NCBI RefSeq assembly: GCF_964028515.1 | Contig: NZ_OZ034788.1 | Coordinates: 930,001-994,000 of the forward strand | DNA length: 64,000 bases | Source: Wolbachia endosymbiont (group B) of Hofmannophila pseudospretella | Lineage (GTDB): Bacteria; Pseudomonadota; Alphaproteobacteria; Rickettsiales; Anaplasmataceae | Direction of reading: 5' to 3' | Shown here: positions 47,594 through 56,354 of the stretch, piece by piece | Layout of the letters: each line of letters starts with the position of its first letter | Numbering within the stretch: the stretch's first letter is position 1 | Translations under genes and position numbers: made by a program | The notes under the pieces: generated by a model | The model's database searches: none | What the model saw: the letters and a program-made list of their open reading frames with translations, nothing else | What the model was told of the DNA's origin: nothing

Positions 47594-48205
47594 TTATTCT
47601 CCTGTTAGCCAGAACTTTTTTAGCTCTTCCAATGTTCCATTAAATTTATCTCTGTCACATGGTCCAATCCCTTTCACTGAATGTGGCTCAGGTCCCGTCT
47701 GACCGTCAGTGTACTGCCATAAAATCCAGTCATTCCATCCTTTCGGTAACATTGGACTTTCTCCCCATCTTGCTATCCAGAGGGGACATTTCATTAAAGT
47801 TGGCGTTGCAAAATCTTTTAGAAAGTAAGCACTTCCATAAATCAATGGTAAGCGTCCTGTTGCTTCATGAACTTGATTAACAAAATCTTCTGCCTGTTCT
47901 GGCGTTATATTGTTTCCCCCATTTTCTTCAATATCTAGAGCAAGCAGCACTTGAGAAGCATCTCCAATTTTTTCCAAAAAATGCTCTGCTTGATCTTTTC
48001 CTTTCTCTCCTACTCCAAAATGATATGCTCCCCAAAGCAATCCTTCTTCTTCAGCTGCTTTTCTCCTTTCTTCATATGTTGGATCCACATATTTCAGCCC
48101 TTGTGTAGCTTTGTGCATAACTCCTAATATTCCATCTTCTTTCGCTAACTTAAAATCTATATCCTGCTTCCAGTGCGATAAATCTATAACTACATTTTCT
48201 ACCAT
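47594..48205 (-). CDS. Glycoside hydrolase family 25 lysozyme
   Basis: 203 residues. GH25 layout: NVVIDLSHWKQDIDF (first catalytic Asp region), GVMHKATQGLKYVDPTYEERR, GAYHFGVG, LLALDIEENGG (catalytic Asp-x-Glu), PLIYGSAYFL, CPLWIARWGE and WILWQYTDGQTGP. It has no signal peptide. GH25 muramidases cut peptidoglycan and are common in phages. A phage-derived or domesticated role in trimming residual peptidoglycan is possible. The start is ATG at 48205 with GGAGCAAT upstream. Confidence 0.9.
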   Translation of the reverse strand: MVENVVIDLSHWKQDIDFKLAKEDGILGVMHKATQGLKYVDPTYEERRKAAEEEGLLWGAYHFGVGEKGKDQAEHFLEKIGDASQVLLALDIEENGGNNITPEQAEDFVNQVHEATGRLPLIYGSAYFLKDFATPTLMKCPLWIARWGESPMLPKGWNDWILWQYTDGQTGPEPHSVKGIGPCDRDKFNGTLEELKKFWLTGE

Positions 48206-48271
48206 TTATTGCTCCTACCTTAACCCTTATTAATTACTTTACGTCTACAATAACATGAATATAATTCAGTG

Positions 48272-48344
48272 TGCCGTTACCAAGATTCGAACTTGGGACC
48301 TCGTCATTACCAATGACGTACTCTACCACCTGAGCTACAACGGC
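48272..48344 (-). tRNA. tRNA-Thr (anticodon GGT)
   Basis: 73 nt on the minus strand. Acceptor GCCGTTG with ...TAACGGCA, D arm GCTCAGGTGGTAGAGT, anticodon loop TTGGTAA, T arm CCAAGTTCGAATCTTGG. The 3' CCA is not encoded, unlike tRNA-fMet in this window. Confidence 0.95.
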
Positions 48345-48372
48345 AAGTTCACGTATTATGATAATGAATAAC

Positions 48373-48507
48373 ATGAAAAAAAATAAGGAAAAAGAAGAAG
48401 AGAGAAAAAGATTGGCAAAAGCTTTAAAGCAAAATATTCTAAAAAGAAAAAAACAGCAACAGAGTAGACAAGATGCCAGAACTCCCAGAAGTGGAAGTAA
48501 TCTCTAA
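48373..48507 (+). CDS. Possible small basic protein overlapping mutM
   Basis: 44 residues from ATG 48373 (upstream ATG codons at 48364 and 48358 are also in frame). Very rich in Lys, Arg, Gln and Glu (KKNKEKEEERKRLAKALKQN, then KRKKQQQ). It overlaps the 5' end of mutM by 35 bp in another frame. The helix-like charge pattern is coherent up to the overlap; the last residues follow the mutM sequence. No clear ribosome site. It may be a small conserved upstream gene or a chance frame. Confidence 0.35.
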   Translation: MKKNKEKEEERKRLAKALKQNILKRKKQQQSRQDARTPRSGSNL

Positions 48508-49288
48508 CTTCTTATTTGATAAAATCAAAAATAAGAAAATAAGCAATGTGACAGTCAATAATTGGAATTTACGTGTACCAATAACGAAGAATATTGATGA
48601 TTTGCTAAAGGGCAAAGTTATAAATGATATCAAGCGTAGAGGTAAATATATAATCTCGAATATAGATGCTAGTATGGCTGTAATCATACACCTTGGCATG
48701 AGCGGAAAGCTTATATATGCTGAAGACAATCAAGCACAGAACAAACATGATCATGTGATATTCTTATTTTCTGACAACACTTCACTAATCTTTAATGACC
48801 CAAGAAGGTTTGGATTAGTGATTGTTTTAAACAGAGAGCAAGAACTAAATTTTTTTAATAACCTAGGAATAGAACCCCTCACAGATGAATTTGACGGACA
48901 TTATTTACAGAAGTTGCTAAAGAACAGAAAAGCAAATATCAAATCAGTATTAATGAATAATAAGCTAATAGTTGGCGTAGGTAACATATATGCTTCTGAG
49001 AGCTTATTTAGAGCTCGCATATCACCACTTAGGCTAGCACAAGATTTAACATATATAGAGTGCGAAAAACTTGCTATCGAAATAAAAAATACTCTGAGTG
49101 ATGCAATTGCTGCTGGTGGTTCAACACTGAAAGATTATGCACAGCCATCTGGATCTGCTGGATACTTTCAAAATAACTTTTACGTATATGGTAAAGTGCA
49201 AAAACCTTGCAGAATCTGCAACAATATCATAACACTTATACGACAAAATGGTCGTAGCACTTATTTTTGCAATGCATGTCAGAATTAA
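48473..49288 (+). CDS. mutM: Formamidopyrimidine-DNA glycosylase (Fpg)
   Basis: 271 residues. MPELPEVEVI at the N-terminus holds the catalytic Pro-Glu; HLGMSGKL, NDPRRFGL and VGNIYASE are conserved; the C-terminal zinc finger is CRICNN then CNACQ. It removes 8-oxoguanine and FaPy and nicks the strand. The start is ATG at 48473. pdxH follows 15 bp later in the same direction. Confidence 0.97.
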   Translation: MPELPEVEVISNFLFDKIKNKKISNVTVNNWNLRVPITKNIDDLLKGKVINDIKRRGKYIISNIDASMAVIIHLGMSGKLIYAEDNQAQNKHDHVIFLFSDNTSLIFNDPRRFGLVIVLNREQELNFFNNLGIEPLTDEFDGHYLQKLLKNRKANIKSVLMNNKLIVGVGNIYASESLFRARISPLRLAQDLTYIECEKLAIEIKNTLSDAIAAGGSTLKDYAQPSGSAGYFQNNFYVYGKVQKPCRICNNIITLIRQNGRSTYFCNACQN

Positions 49289-49303
49289 ATTTTATTTTTG
49301 CAT

Positions 49304-49897
49304 ATGACACTCTTACCTGAAAAAGATCCTTTTGATTTGTTTTCAAAGTGGTATCAAGAAGTACTTAATTCTCCGTGTAAGGAGCCAACTGCAATGACGC
49401 TAGCAACGTGTAGCAAAGACTGCATTCCATCTGCAAGAGTGGTATTACTAAAGGAATATAGTAAAGAAGGTTTTGTGTTCTTTACTAACGTAAACAGTAG
49501 AAAAGGAAAAGAATTGACTAAGAACCCCAAAGCTGCACTCGTATTGCATTGGACAGAATTTTCTAGACAAGTACGAATTGAAGGAGAAGTTAGGCTTCTA
49601 AGCGGCAAAAAGGCTGACGAATATTTCTCCTCTCGAGCACGTGATAGTCAAATTAGCGCGTGGTGCTCAAAACAATCAAGAGTTCTGAAAAATTGGCAAG
49701 ATTTTGAGCAGGCTATAGAATTAAAAGAGAAAGAATTTCACAATACACAAGTTTCTCGTCCTGATTTTTGGGTGGGGTTTTGTGTAATCCCAAAAGTAAT
49801 TGAATTTTGGCAAGAAGGTAAGCATAGGAGACATACTAGATTTAGATACACTCTTGTTGAGAAAAGCAATTGGAAAGTGGAACAATTATATCCCTAA
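49304..49897 (+). CDS. pdxH: Pyridoxamine 5'-phosphate oxidase
   Basis: 197 residues. FMN enzyme making pyridoxal phosphate. Blocks: EPTAMTLATCSKDCIPSARVVLLK, FVFFTNVNSRKGKEL, LVLHWTEFSRQVRIEG, and the C-terminal FWQEGKHRRHTRFRY with the P5P-binding Arg/His. I use ATG 49304; the frame is open two codons upstream to a TTG. It lies directly behind mutM. Confidence 0.95.
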   Translation: MTLLPEKDPFDLFSKWYQEVLNSPCKEPTAMTLATCSKDCIPSARVVLLKEYSKEGFVFFTNVNSRKGKELTKNPKAALVLHWTEFSRQVRIEGEVRLLSGKKADEYFSSRARDSQISAWCSKQSRVLKNWQDFEQAIELKEKEFHNTQVSRPDFWVGFCVIPKVIEFWQEGKHRRHTRFRYTLVEKSNWKVEQLYP

Positions 49898-50011
49898 CGT
49901 TAGAGAAAGCTACTCTGCAGATCAAAAATAAGGATTTATTGTCATGATAAGGAGCTGATCAAGTAACTTTTTATGGCTTAAAAACTTGTTGTATGTAACG
50001 TATTGTAATAC

Positions 50012-50809
50012 TTACGCAAAATATTTTAGTGCATTCTCAAATATGAGCATTCCATCACCATATTTTGGCATAGTCACTCCTGAACGTTTACATTTTTCTT
50101 TTTCAAGAGGCCAGTTGTCCTGCTGAGTAAAAAATATTCCTCTCTCTGGGTGAGGCATTAAAGCTAAAACTCTACCACTTTTATCTGACAAAGCTGCCAG
50201 ATCGTATATAGATCCGTTTGGATTGTAAGGAAATTGTAAATTTGCATAGTCACCATTTTCATCAACGTAACGCAGTGCAACGGAATTATTTTCAATCAAT
50301 TGATTTAAAATATCTTGATCCATAAAAAACCTGCCTTCTCCATGAGCAACAGGAAGATATAGCTTACTCAGGCCCCGTAGCCAAACAGAACTACTCTGCA
50401 GATTAACTCTCACTCTAACCCAACAGCATCGATAATTGCCTATATCATTAGAGGTTAAAGCTAGATTAGAGAATTCTGGAACTAACTTTACTAATATCTG
50501 GCAACCGTTACATATCCCTATAATAAGCTTATCCTGAGATAAGAAATTTTGAAATTCGTCTAACAAGTTGTTTTTTATACGCAAAGCAAATGCATTACCA
50601 GCACCAGTATCATCACCATAGGAAAAACCTCCTGGAATTGCAAGTATATTGCTTAATTTCAGTTCACTTGGATTATCTATAATATCATTAATGTGAACGA
50701 TTTTTACTTCAATATTATTAATACCAAGCTTTCTGCTGCATTCCATAAATGCAAATGCAGTTTCTTTTTCGCAATTTAAGCCATAACCAGATAGGATTGT
50801 AATTTTCAT
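50012..50809 (-). CDS. purQ: Phosphoribosylformylglycinamidine synthase, glutaminase subunit
   Basis: 265 residues, class I glutaminase. GGFSYGDDTGAGNAFALRI, nucleophile Cys in IIGICNGCQILVKL, and catalytic His-Glu in LMPHPERGIFF. It supplies ammonia to PurL. Its length and the C-terminal part resemble the glutaminase domain of large PurL more than small Bacillus-type PurQ. ATG 50809 overlaps the pstA stop (ATGA), so the two unrelated genes are translationally coupled. Confidence 0.93.
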   Translation of the reverse strand: MKITILSGYGLNCEKETAFAFMECSRKLGINNIEVKIVHINDIIDNPSELKLSNILAIPGGFSYGDDTGAGNAFALRIKNNLLDEFQNFLSQDKLIIGICNGCQILVKLVPEFSNLALTSNDIGNYRCCWVRVRVNLQSSSVWLRGLSKLYLPVAHGEGRFFMDQDILNQLIENNSVALRYVDENGDYANLQFPYNPNGSIYDLAALSDKSGRVLALMPHPERGIFFTQQDNWPLEKEKCKRSGVTMPKYGDGMLIFENALKYFA

Positions 50810-52056
50810 GAATCAAAAAACTCGAACTTTCTTTTTACAAAATTTGCTATTAAATTCAAAGCAAATAGCATTAACAATAAAGCTATAATTGCAATGGCAG
50901 CAAGCTCAATAAATGCAATTTCAGGACTACTTGACCATATGTATATTTGTACAGGTAAAACAGTTGCCGGATCGAAGAAGGATGTAGGTGTATCAGCAAT
51001 AAATGCTACCATGCCTATCATAAGTAAAGGGGAAGATTCGCCTAAAATCCTTGCAATTGCAAGCACTGCACCATGTATTATCCGTGGCAACGCAATTGGT
51101 AAAGAGTGATCCAATATCACCTTGATGTGAGGTGCACCTAGCGCAAACGCTGCATCTTTTATTGCAATAGGAACGTTTGTAAAGGCATTTTTTGTTGCAA
51201 TAATAATATTAGGCAGCATCATAAATGAAAGAGTCATCCCGCCAACAAATGGTGAAGAACGGGGTAACCCAAATATGCCTAAGTAGAGAGTCAGTCCTAC
51301 CACACCAAATATTATCGAAGGCACTGCAGCAAGGTTATTCATGCTAATTTCTACAATACTGGTTATTAGACTATTTCTAGGCATAAATTCATAAAGACAG
51401 ATACCTGACATAATTCCTATTGGTAATGCCAACGCTAAGCATACTATAATTGTCATTAATGAACCGATAAATGCCCCTAAAATCCCTGCGTTCTCAGGCT
51501 CACGAGAATCAGACTTAAGAAACAGAGACTTATTAAAAAATTTTCTTACTCTTCCCTTCTCTTTTAACCAATCAAGTAATTTAGCATAATGATCATTCAA
51601 ACATTTATTTTTATATAGTGAATTGATCACACTCGATGCGGTAAACCAAATCTCATATTCACCACTATTTTTTACTCTCTTAAGAAAAAACCTCTCTAGC
51701 TCCTTGTAAGAGTTACGACTTAAAATTTCGTCACTGTCTTTAAAGTCAATTCCTTCAAACACTTTATGTAAAGAGTTATTGAGTAGGCTAATGGACTTAT
51801 ATCGTAAATCACCAGGATTATTAGTTAAAATAAGATCAGCATTTATTTCAACTGGCAATAAAATTTTCGTTACTGTTAAAGCACTATAAGAGTTAACTAA
51901 TATACTTAGTAATATACATATAGGACACCCAATTGAGACAATCAGTGCTGTAAAAGAGCAAAAGCATAAAATGTTGTTCTTTTTATTTTTTCTTTTTACA
52001 CGAGCATGTACGCGCTTAGATTGAAGTAACTTAAGGAAGTTTTTCTTTATACTCAT
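50806..52056 (-). CDS. pstA: Phosphate ABC transporter permease PstA
   Basis: 416 residues. One N-terminal membrane segment (ILCFCSFTALIVSIGCPICILLSILV) is followed by a ~150-residue hydrophilic region, then the permease core of about five segments with the EAA-type loop KDAAFALGAPHIKVILDHSLPIALPRI and the LGESSPLLMIG block. It matches the long PstA form of alphaproteobacteria. pstB, pstC and pstS are not adjacent. The start is ATG at 52056. Confidence 0.9.
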   Translation of the reverse strand: MSIKKNFLKLLQSKRVHARVKRKNKKNNILCFCSFTALIVSIGCPICILLSILVNSYSALTVTKILLPVEINADLILTNNPGDLRYKSISLLNNSLHKVFEGIDFKDSDEILSRNSYKELERFFLKRVKNSGEYEIWFTASSVINSLYKNKCLNDHYAKLLDWLKEKGRVRKFFNKSLFLKSDSREPENAGILGAFIGSLMTIIVCLALALPIGIMSGICLYEFMPRNSLITSIVEISMNNLAAVPSIIFGVVGLTLYLGIFGLPRSSPFVGGMTLSFMMLPNIIIATKNAFTNVPIAIKDAAFALGAPHIKVILDHSLPIALPRIIHGAVLAIARILGESSPLLMIGMVAFIADTPTSFFDPATVLPVQIYIWSSSPEIAFIELAAIAIIALLLMLFALNLIANFVKRKFEFFDS

Positions 52057-52095
52057 TTACTTTTCTTTATATGAGGATTTGAAAAAACTTTCTCC

Positions 52096-52270
52096 TTTTT
52101 CCAGTGCTTGACACTTAGATCTAGCAGGCTTTGCCTGCAAATAATTTTTATATTTCTCATGAAAGCACAAACCAAAAGGAGAATCTGGATCCCAGTGTCA
52201 AAAATTGGGATGACACCACAGCAGGAGGCAAACGTACAGTTGTGCGTCACACACTGGGATAATAAGAGAG
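52096..52270. repeat. Palindromic intergenic repeat cluster
   Basis: CCAGTGCTTGACAC at 52101 matches the core of the element at 15824. GCAGGC-TTT-GCCTGC (52124-52138) is a perfect hairpin. CCCAGTGTCA (52191-52200) and TTGGGATGACACC (52205-52217) form another imperfect stem, and CACTGGGATAATAAG repeats near 52252. It fills the pstA-rplS gap (254 bp). Confidence 0.65.
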
Positions 52271-52310
52271 AGTCTTGAGATGATACAATTGACATCACTC
52301 CCTATTGTAT

Positions 52311-52688
52311 CTACTTAGATTTTTTTTTAACATAAGTAGTACGTTCTTTGATCCTTGCAGCTTTCCCAAATAGCTTGCACAGATAATATAATTTTGCTCT
52401 ACGGACCTTTCCCTTTCTTATCACTTGTACTGAAATTAATGCAGGAGAGTAAACAAAAAATTGTGATACTATACTTTCTCCGTGACTTACCTTTCTAACT
52501 GAAAAAGAAGAGTGTAATCCACGATTTCTTTTTGATATACATACGCCCTCAAATATCTGTATACGCTCACCCATACTATCAACTACCTTAAAAGTGACCT
52601 TCAAATCATTGCCAGGACAAAAAGCTGGCATCTCTTTGGCTAATCTTTGTATTTGTTGTTCGTTAAATTTTTCAAGCAAGTTTGTCAT
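52311..52688 (-). CDS. rplS: 50S ribosomal protein L19
   Basis: 125 residues. GNDLKVTFKVVDSMGERIQIFEG, the SFSVRKVSHGESIVSQFFVYSP block, and GKVRRAKLYYL are typical of L19, which sits at the 30S-50S interface. The C-terminal tail is basic (KKKSK). The start ATG 52688 overlaps the trmD stop by four bases (ATGA). The trmD-rplS pair is widely conserved. Confidence 0.96.
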   Translation of the reverse strand: MTNLLEKFNEQQIQRLAKEMPAFCPGNDLKVTFKVVDSMGERIQIFEGVCISKRNRGLHSSFSVRKVSHGESIVSQFFVYSPALISVQVIRKGKVRRAKLYYLCKLFGKAARIKERTTYVKKKSK

Positions 52689-53383
52689 TTATCATCTCCA
52701 TTCAACAATTCAGGTCTACGTTCCTTTGTTCTAACATATGACTGTTCCCTTCTCCAATCACTTATTTTTCTGTGATTGCCAGACAACAGAACCTCAGGAA
52801 CTTTGTACCTACTCCACTGCTCAGGCCTAGTATATTGAGGATATTCAAGCATACCACCACTATAACTAAAACTTTCTTCAGCAACGCTATCGAAATTATT
52901 TACTACACCTGGAAGAAGCCTAATACATGCATCAAGAACCACCATCGCAGCTGGCTCACCTCCCGAAAGTATATAATCTCCAATACTTAACTCATAAGGA
53001 GTATACACATCAATTACTCTTTGGTCAACACCTTCAAATCGACCACACAATATTGTTACATGAGGAATTTCTGTTAACTCCTTTGCAATGCTCTGATTAA
53101 ATTTTGTACCAGATGGAGTCATATAAATAAATCTAGTATTTTTATGAGCAGAAAGCACATTATCAACTGCATTACCAATCACATCTGGGCGCATAACCAT
53201 CCCTGCTCCACCTCCATATGGAACATCATCTATAGTTGAATGTTTATCTTTAGCAAAAGAACGAATATTTACTATTTCAAGATTCCATATTTTTTTTTCC
53301 AACGCTCTTCCAGCAAGAGAATAGTTCAAAAATCCGGGGAACATTTCTGGAAATATGGTTAATATTGTAACATTGAACGCCAT
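52685..53383 (-). CDS. trmD: tRNA (guanine37-N1)-methyltransferase
   Basis: 232 residues, SPOUT fold. TIFPEMFPGFLNYSLAGRAL at the N-terminus, DDVPYGGGAGMVMRPDV, and the knot ILCGRFEGVDQRVID with SIGDYILSGGEPAAMVVLDA. It methylates G37 next to the anticodon and prevents frameshifting. That is relevant here because the window contains two apparent recoding sites. The start is ATG at 53383. Confidence 0.97.
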   Translation of the reverse strand: MAFNVTILTIFPEMFPGFLNYSLAGRALEKKIWNLEIVNIRSFAKDKHSTIDDVPYGGGAGMVMRPDVIGNAVDNVLSAHKNTRFIYMTPSGTKFNQSIAKELTEIPHVTILCGRFEGVDQRVIDVYTPYELSIGDYILSGGEPAAMVVLDACIRLLPGVVNNFDSVAEESFSYSGGMLEYPQYTRPEQWSRYKVPEVLLSGNHRKISDWRREQSYVRTKERRPELLNGDDK

Positions 53384-53457
53384 TAAGGTTTATTTTAAGT
53401 TATTTGGGGCTATACTCTAAGAACAGTAGATTGATATGATACATAGTTAAATTAAAT

Positions 53458-54180
53458 ATGTCACTGAATAAAACGATATACGAAGGTAAAGCCAAAGTCA
53501 TTATTGAAACTGAAGACTCATCAACTGTTATACAGTACTTTAAAGATGATGTTACAGCATTCAATAAGGAAAAATATGAAATTATTGAGGGCAAAGGAAT
53601 AATTAATAATCATGTTAGTGCTTTTATCATGGAAAAGCTTGGAGAAGCAGGAATTAGCACGCACTTTATAAACACTCTAAACGAAAGAGAACAGCTAGTC
53701 AAAAAACTCAAGATAATACCTCTTGAGATAGTGGTTAGAAACATTGCAGCTGGCAGCTTTTGCAAACGTTTTAATATCAAAGAAGGTGAGACACTTACAT
53801 CTCCTATAATCGAATTTTTTTACAAAAATGATGACCTAGCCGACCCAATGGTGAATGAAAATCACATACTATATTTTGGTTGGTTATCCCATAAAGAAAT
53901 GGAAGAAGTTAAAACTACAACTTTAAAGATCAACAAAATCTTAGTCGACCTATTTTCAAATGCAAATATATATTTAGTTGATCTCAAGTTAGAATTTGGC
54001 AAATTGATAAACAGCAGCACTAAAATCATTTTAGCCGATGAAATCAGCCCTGATAATTGTAGGCTATGGGATAAAAATACGCATAAAAAGCTAGACAAAG
54101 ATGTTTTCCGTTTAAATCTAGGAAACTTAAAGGAAGCATACTCAGAAGTTGCAAAAAGACTGTCAGTAAAGTTAGACTAA
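53458..54180 (+). CDS. purC: SAICAR synthase
   Basis: 240 residues. YEGKAKVII near the N-terminus, FKDDVTAFN, the GIINNHVSAFIM block, PLEIVVRNIAAGSFCKR, and the C-terminal ILADEISPDNCRLWD. It adds aspartate to CAIR in purine synthesis. It overlaps purM by 4 bp tail to tail, placing purC, purM and purQ within 5 kb in different units. Confidence 0.96.
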   Translation: MSLNKTIYEGKAKVIIETEDSSTVIQYFKDDVTAFNKEKYEIIEGKGIINNHVSAFIMEKLGEAGISTHFINTLNEREQLVKKLKIIPLEIVVRNIAAGSFCKRFNIKEGETLTSPIIEFFYKNDDLADPMVNENHILYFGWLSHKEMEEVKTTTLKINKILVDLFSNANIYLVDLKLEFGKLINSSTKIILADEISPDNCRLWDKNTHKKLDKDVFRLNLGNLKEAYSEVAKRLSVKLD

Positions 54181-55214
54181 CTAAATACTACTCTATCAAG
54201 TGGAGGGTTACATGCCTCATCAAGTTTTCCAATAATCTCAATTTTTTCTCCACGCTTTTGGAAATGGCTTTCCACATCCTTCATATTCTCGGGATCTACA
54301 ATCAGTACTATACCTATGCCGCAATTAAATGTTTTTAACATTTCTCTCTTTTCTATTTTGCCTTCTTCTTTCAGCCATAAAAATATATCTGGCCATTTCC
54401 AAGAATTAATATTTATGTCTACAAATAAATTTCCTGAGAGAATTCTTGGAATATTGTCTATTAACCCGCCACCTGTTATATGCGCAATGCCTTTTACCTT
54501 TGGCATAATAGGCAACAAAGAATCAACATATATCTTTGTTGGCTTAAGTAATATTTCACCCCAAGATTTATTATTCCATGGAGATATATCATTATAATTT
54601 ATACCTAAGCTTTTAAAAATATGGCGTACCAAAGAAAATCCATTTGAGTGAATTCCATTTGATTCTAAACCAACTACACAGTCACCTGCTTTCATTATAC
54701 TACAATTTGGAAGAATTTGCTTTCGATCAACAACACCAACCACAAACCCTGCAAGGTCATAGTGATTGTTACCATACATTCCAGGCATTTCTGCAGTTTC
54801 TCCACCAACTAATGCTATTTTAGATTCCTTGCACCCTTCTGCAATGCCCTGGATTACAGACAATAAAACGTTTTTGTTTAAAACGCCTGTTGCAAAGTAA
54901 TCAAGGAAAAATAAAGGTGTTGCTCCTTGTGCAAGTAAATCATTTACACACATTGCAACTAAGTCTATACCTATAGTATCATGCTTATTCACCTCTTGAG
55001 CTATTAATAGTTTTGTGCCCACTCCATCAGTTGAGGAAACAAGTACTGGATGGTCGTATTTCTTACTCAGCGAAGAAAAGTCAAACAATGCGGAAAATGA
55101 TCCTACTTCACTAATTACTTCTTCTCCTTTAGTCTTTTCAATGATAGGTTTAACTTTTTTTATTAGTTCATTATATAGTTTAAGGTCTATTCCAGATTTA
55201 GCATAAGTATTCAT
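54177..55214 (-). CDS. purM: Phosphoribosylaminoimidazole synthetase (AIR synthase)
   Basis: 345 residues. SSTDGVGTKLLIAQ, DLVAMCVNDLLAQGATPLFFLDY, LVGGETAEMPGMY and AHITGGGLIDNIPRIL are family hallmarks. It closes the imidazole ring to make AIR. The start is ATG at 55214. Confidence 0.96.
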   Translation of the reverse strand: MNTYAKSGIDLKLYNELIKKVKPIIEKTKGEEVISEVGSFSALFDFSSLSKKYDHPVLVSSTDGVGTKLLIAQEVNKHDTIGIDLVAMCVNDLLAQGATPLFFLDYFATGVLNKNVLLSVIQGIAEGCKESKIALVGGETAEMPGMYGNNHYDLAGFVVGVVDRKQILPNCSIMKAGDCVVGLESNGIHSNGFSLVRHIFKSLGINYNDISPWNNKSWGEILLKPTKIYVDSLLPIMPKVKGIAHITGGGLIDNIPRILSGNLFVDININSWKWPDIFLWLKEEGKIEKREMLKTFNCGIGIVLIVDPENMKDVESHFQKRGEKIEIIGKLDEACNPPLDRVVFS

Positions 55215-55351
55215 AGCGCCTTCATAAATCTTATAATTATTAATACTACATTAATGCTTTGATACAAAAAGCGCAACGAAACTTTCTCTTAAATTGACTA
55301 CTACATGCCTACCAATATAGGGTTAACTTAAATCATTTATACTTTTATCCA

Positions 55352-55977
55352 ATGAATAAAAACATAATGTTAATAACAGAGTGCCTATCAGGACGAATTC
55401 TTCATGATTTTGCTAGTTCTATGCAAGGAATAGTGGGTGGATTGGAAGAGCTTGAAGAAAACAATCCTAATATGCAAAACGAAGCATTGTCATTGCTTAA
55501 AGAAAGCTCTGATGATTTAATATATAAATACAAAGTTATGAAGCAAGCGTATTCTCATTCATCAGATAATTGCAGCTTTGTTAAGACTAAATCCAATATA
55601 GAAAATTATTTATTAAAAAAAAAGTAAAGCTTCAGTGGAGAGTAAGTGAATGTCCTACAGAAAACTTAATTGAAAAAATAAATAAGATAATTTCCAATAT
55701 GGTGATAGCTATAATCAGTGCAGTGGCACAAATTGAATTAGTGTCTATTTTACTGACTAAAACAGAAGATAAAACACTACTAACTATAAAAGTAGTAAAT
55801 GAACATAAATCAATAAGTACATTATTAGTGAGCAAATTAACAAAAAAAAATGATATTCGTTTGGATACAAAAGACATTATTATCTATATGACTTCTTTAC
55901 TGTTAGAACAGTATAACACTAAAATCAATTGCACTTGTGAAAGTAATTCACTGAATATAGGCTTAACTATAACTTGA
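55352..55977 (+). pseudogene. chpT: ChpT-like histidine phosphotransferase, split by a -1 frame change at A9
   Basis: The first frame (55352-55627) has the dimerisation/phosphotransfer helix LITECLSGRILHDFASSMQG, with His 18 in the RxxHD motif of ChpT, and a second helix. It stops at TAA right after TTAAAAAAAAAG. The -1 frame continues VKLQWRVSECPTENLIEKIN into 55699-55977 (Bergerat-like domain, ends GLTIT). Joined, it gives about 208 residues, normal for ChpT, which relays phosphate from CckA to CtrA and CpdR. The break is at A-AAA-AAG in the correct phase for -1 slippage, so it may be recoded rather than dead. Alternatives are a true mutation or a homopolymer sequencing error. Confidence 0.75.
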
Positions 55978-55978
55978 G

Positions 55979-56107
55979 ATGGCTTCATATTTCATGAAAA
56001 GGACTCGATACTATAAATTTGAATCTTGGATAAGGAAAGGAAAAATTTTGTGGAGTAACCTAGACATAAAATCTGTAGTTAATTTCTTTGCAGGGAGTGT
56101 TAAATAA
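55979..56107 (+). CDS. Possible small protein truncated by a MITE-like element
   Basis: 42 residues from ATG 55979 (MASYFMKRTRYYKFESWIRK onward to FFAGSVK). The last five codons and stop lie inside the repeat beginning at 56093, so a longer ancestral frame could have been cut. No ribosome site is obvious and I do not recognise it. Confidence 0.3.
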   Translation: MASYFMKRTRYYKFESWIRKGKILWSNLDIKSVVNFFAGSVK

Positions 56108-56342
56108 ACCATACGCGTCAAGTTAAGGAAATATCGTGAAATATAGCAACATTTGAGATGGGCATTTTATTTGTTACATTTATTTTTTTAGGGAGTTCTT
56201 ATCTAGAAGAAGATAATTTTTTCAGAAGAATCTATAAATTAATAACTTTATTACTTAATATATAAAATAGTTTTTTTTCATTTCCTTTCTTCCTTATACC
56301 ACTTTTCCTTAACTTGACGCGTATGGTTTATTTAACACTCCC
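56093..56342. mobile_element. MITE-like element with 39-bp perfect inverted repeats
   Basis: 250 bp. The left arm 56093-56131 begins GGGAGTGTTAAATAAACCAT; the right arm 56304-56342 is its exact reverse complement. The 172-bp interior is AT-rich with no reading frame. I see no clear target duplication. Arms this long and perfect imply mobilisation in trans by an IS not in this window, or a very recent arrival. IS630 copy 5 sits 12 bp to its right. Confidence 0.8.
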
Positions 56343-56354
56343 TAATTTACCTCA

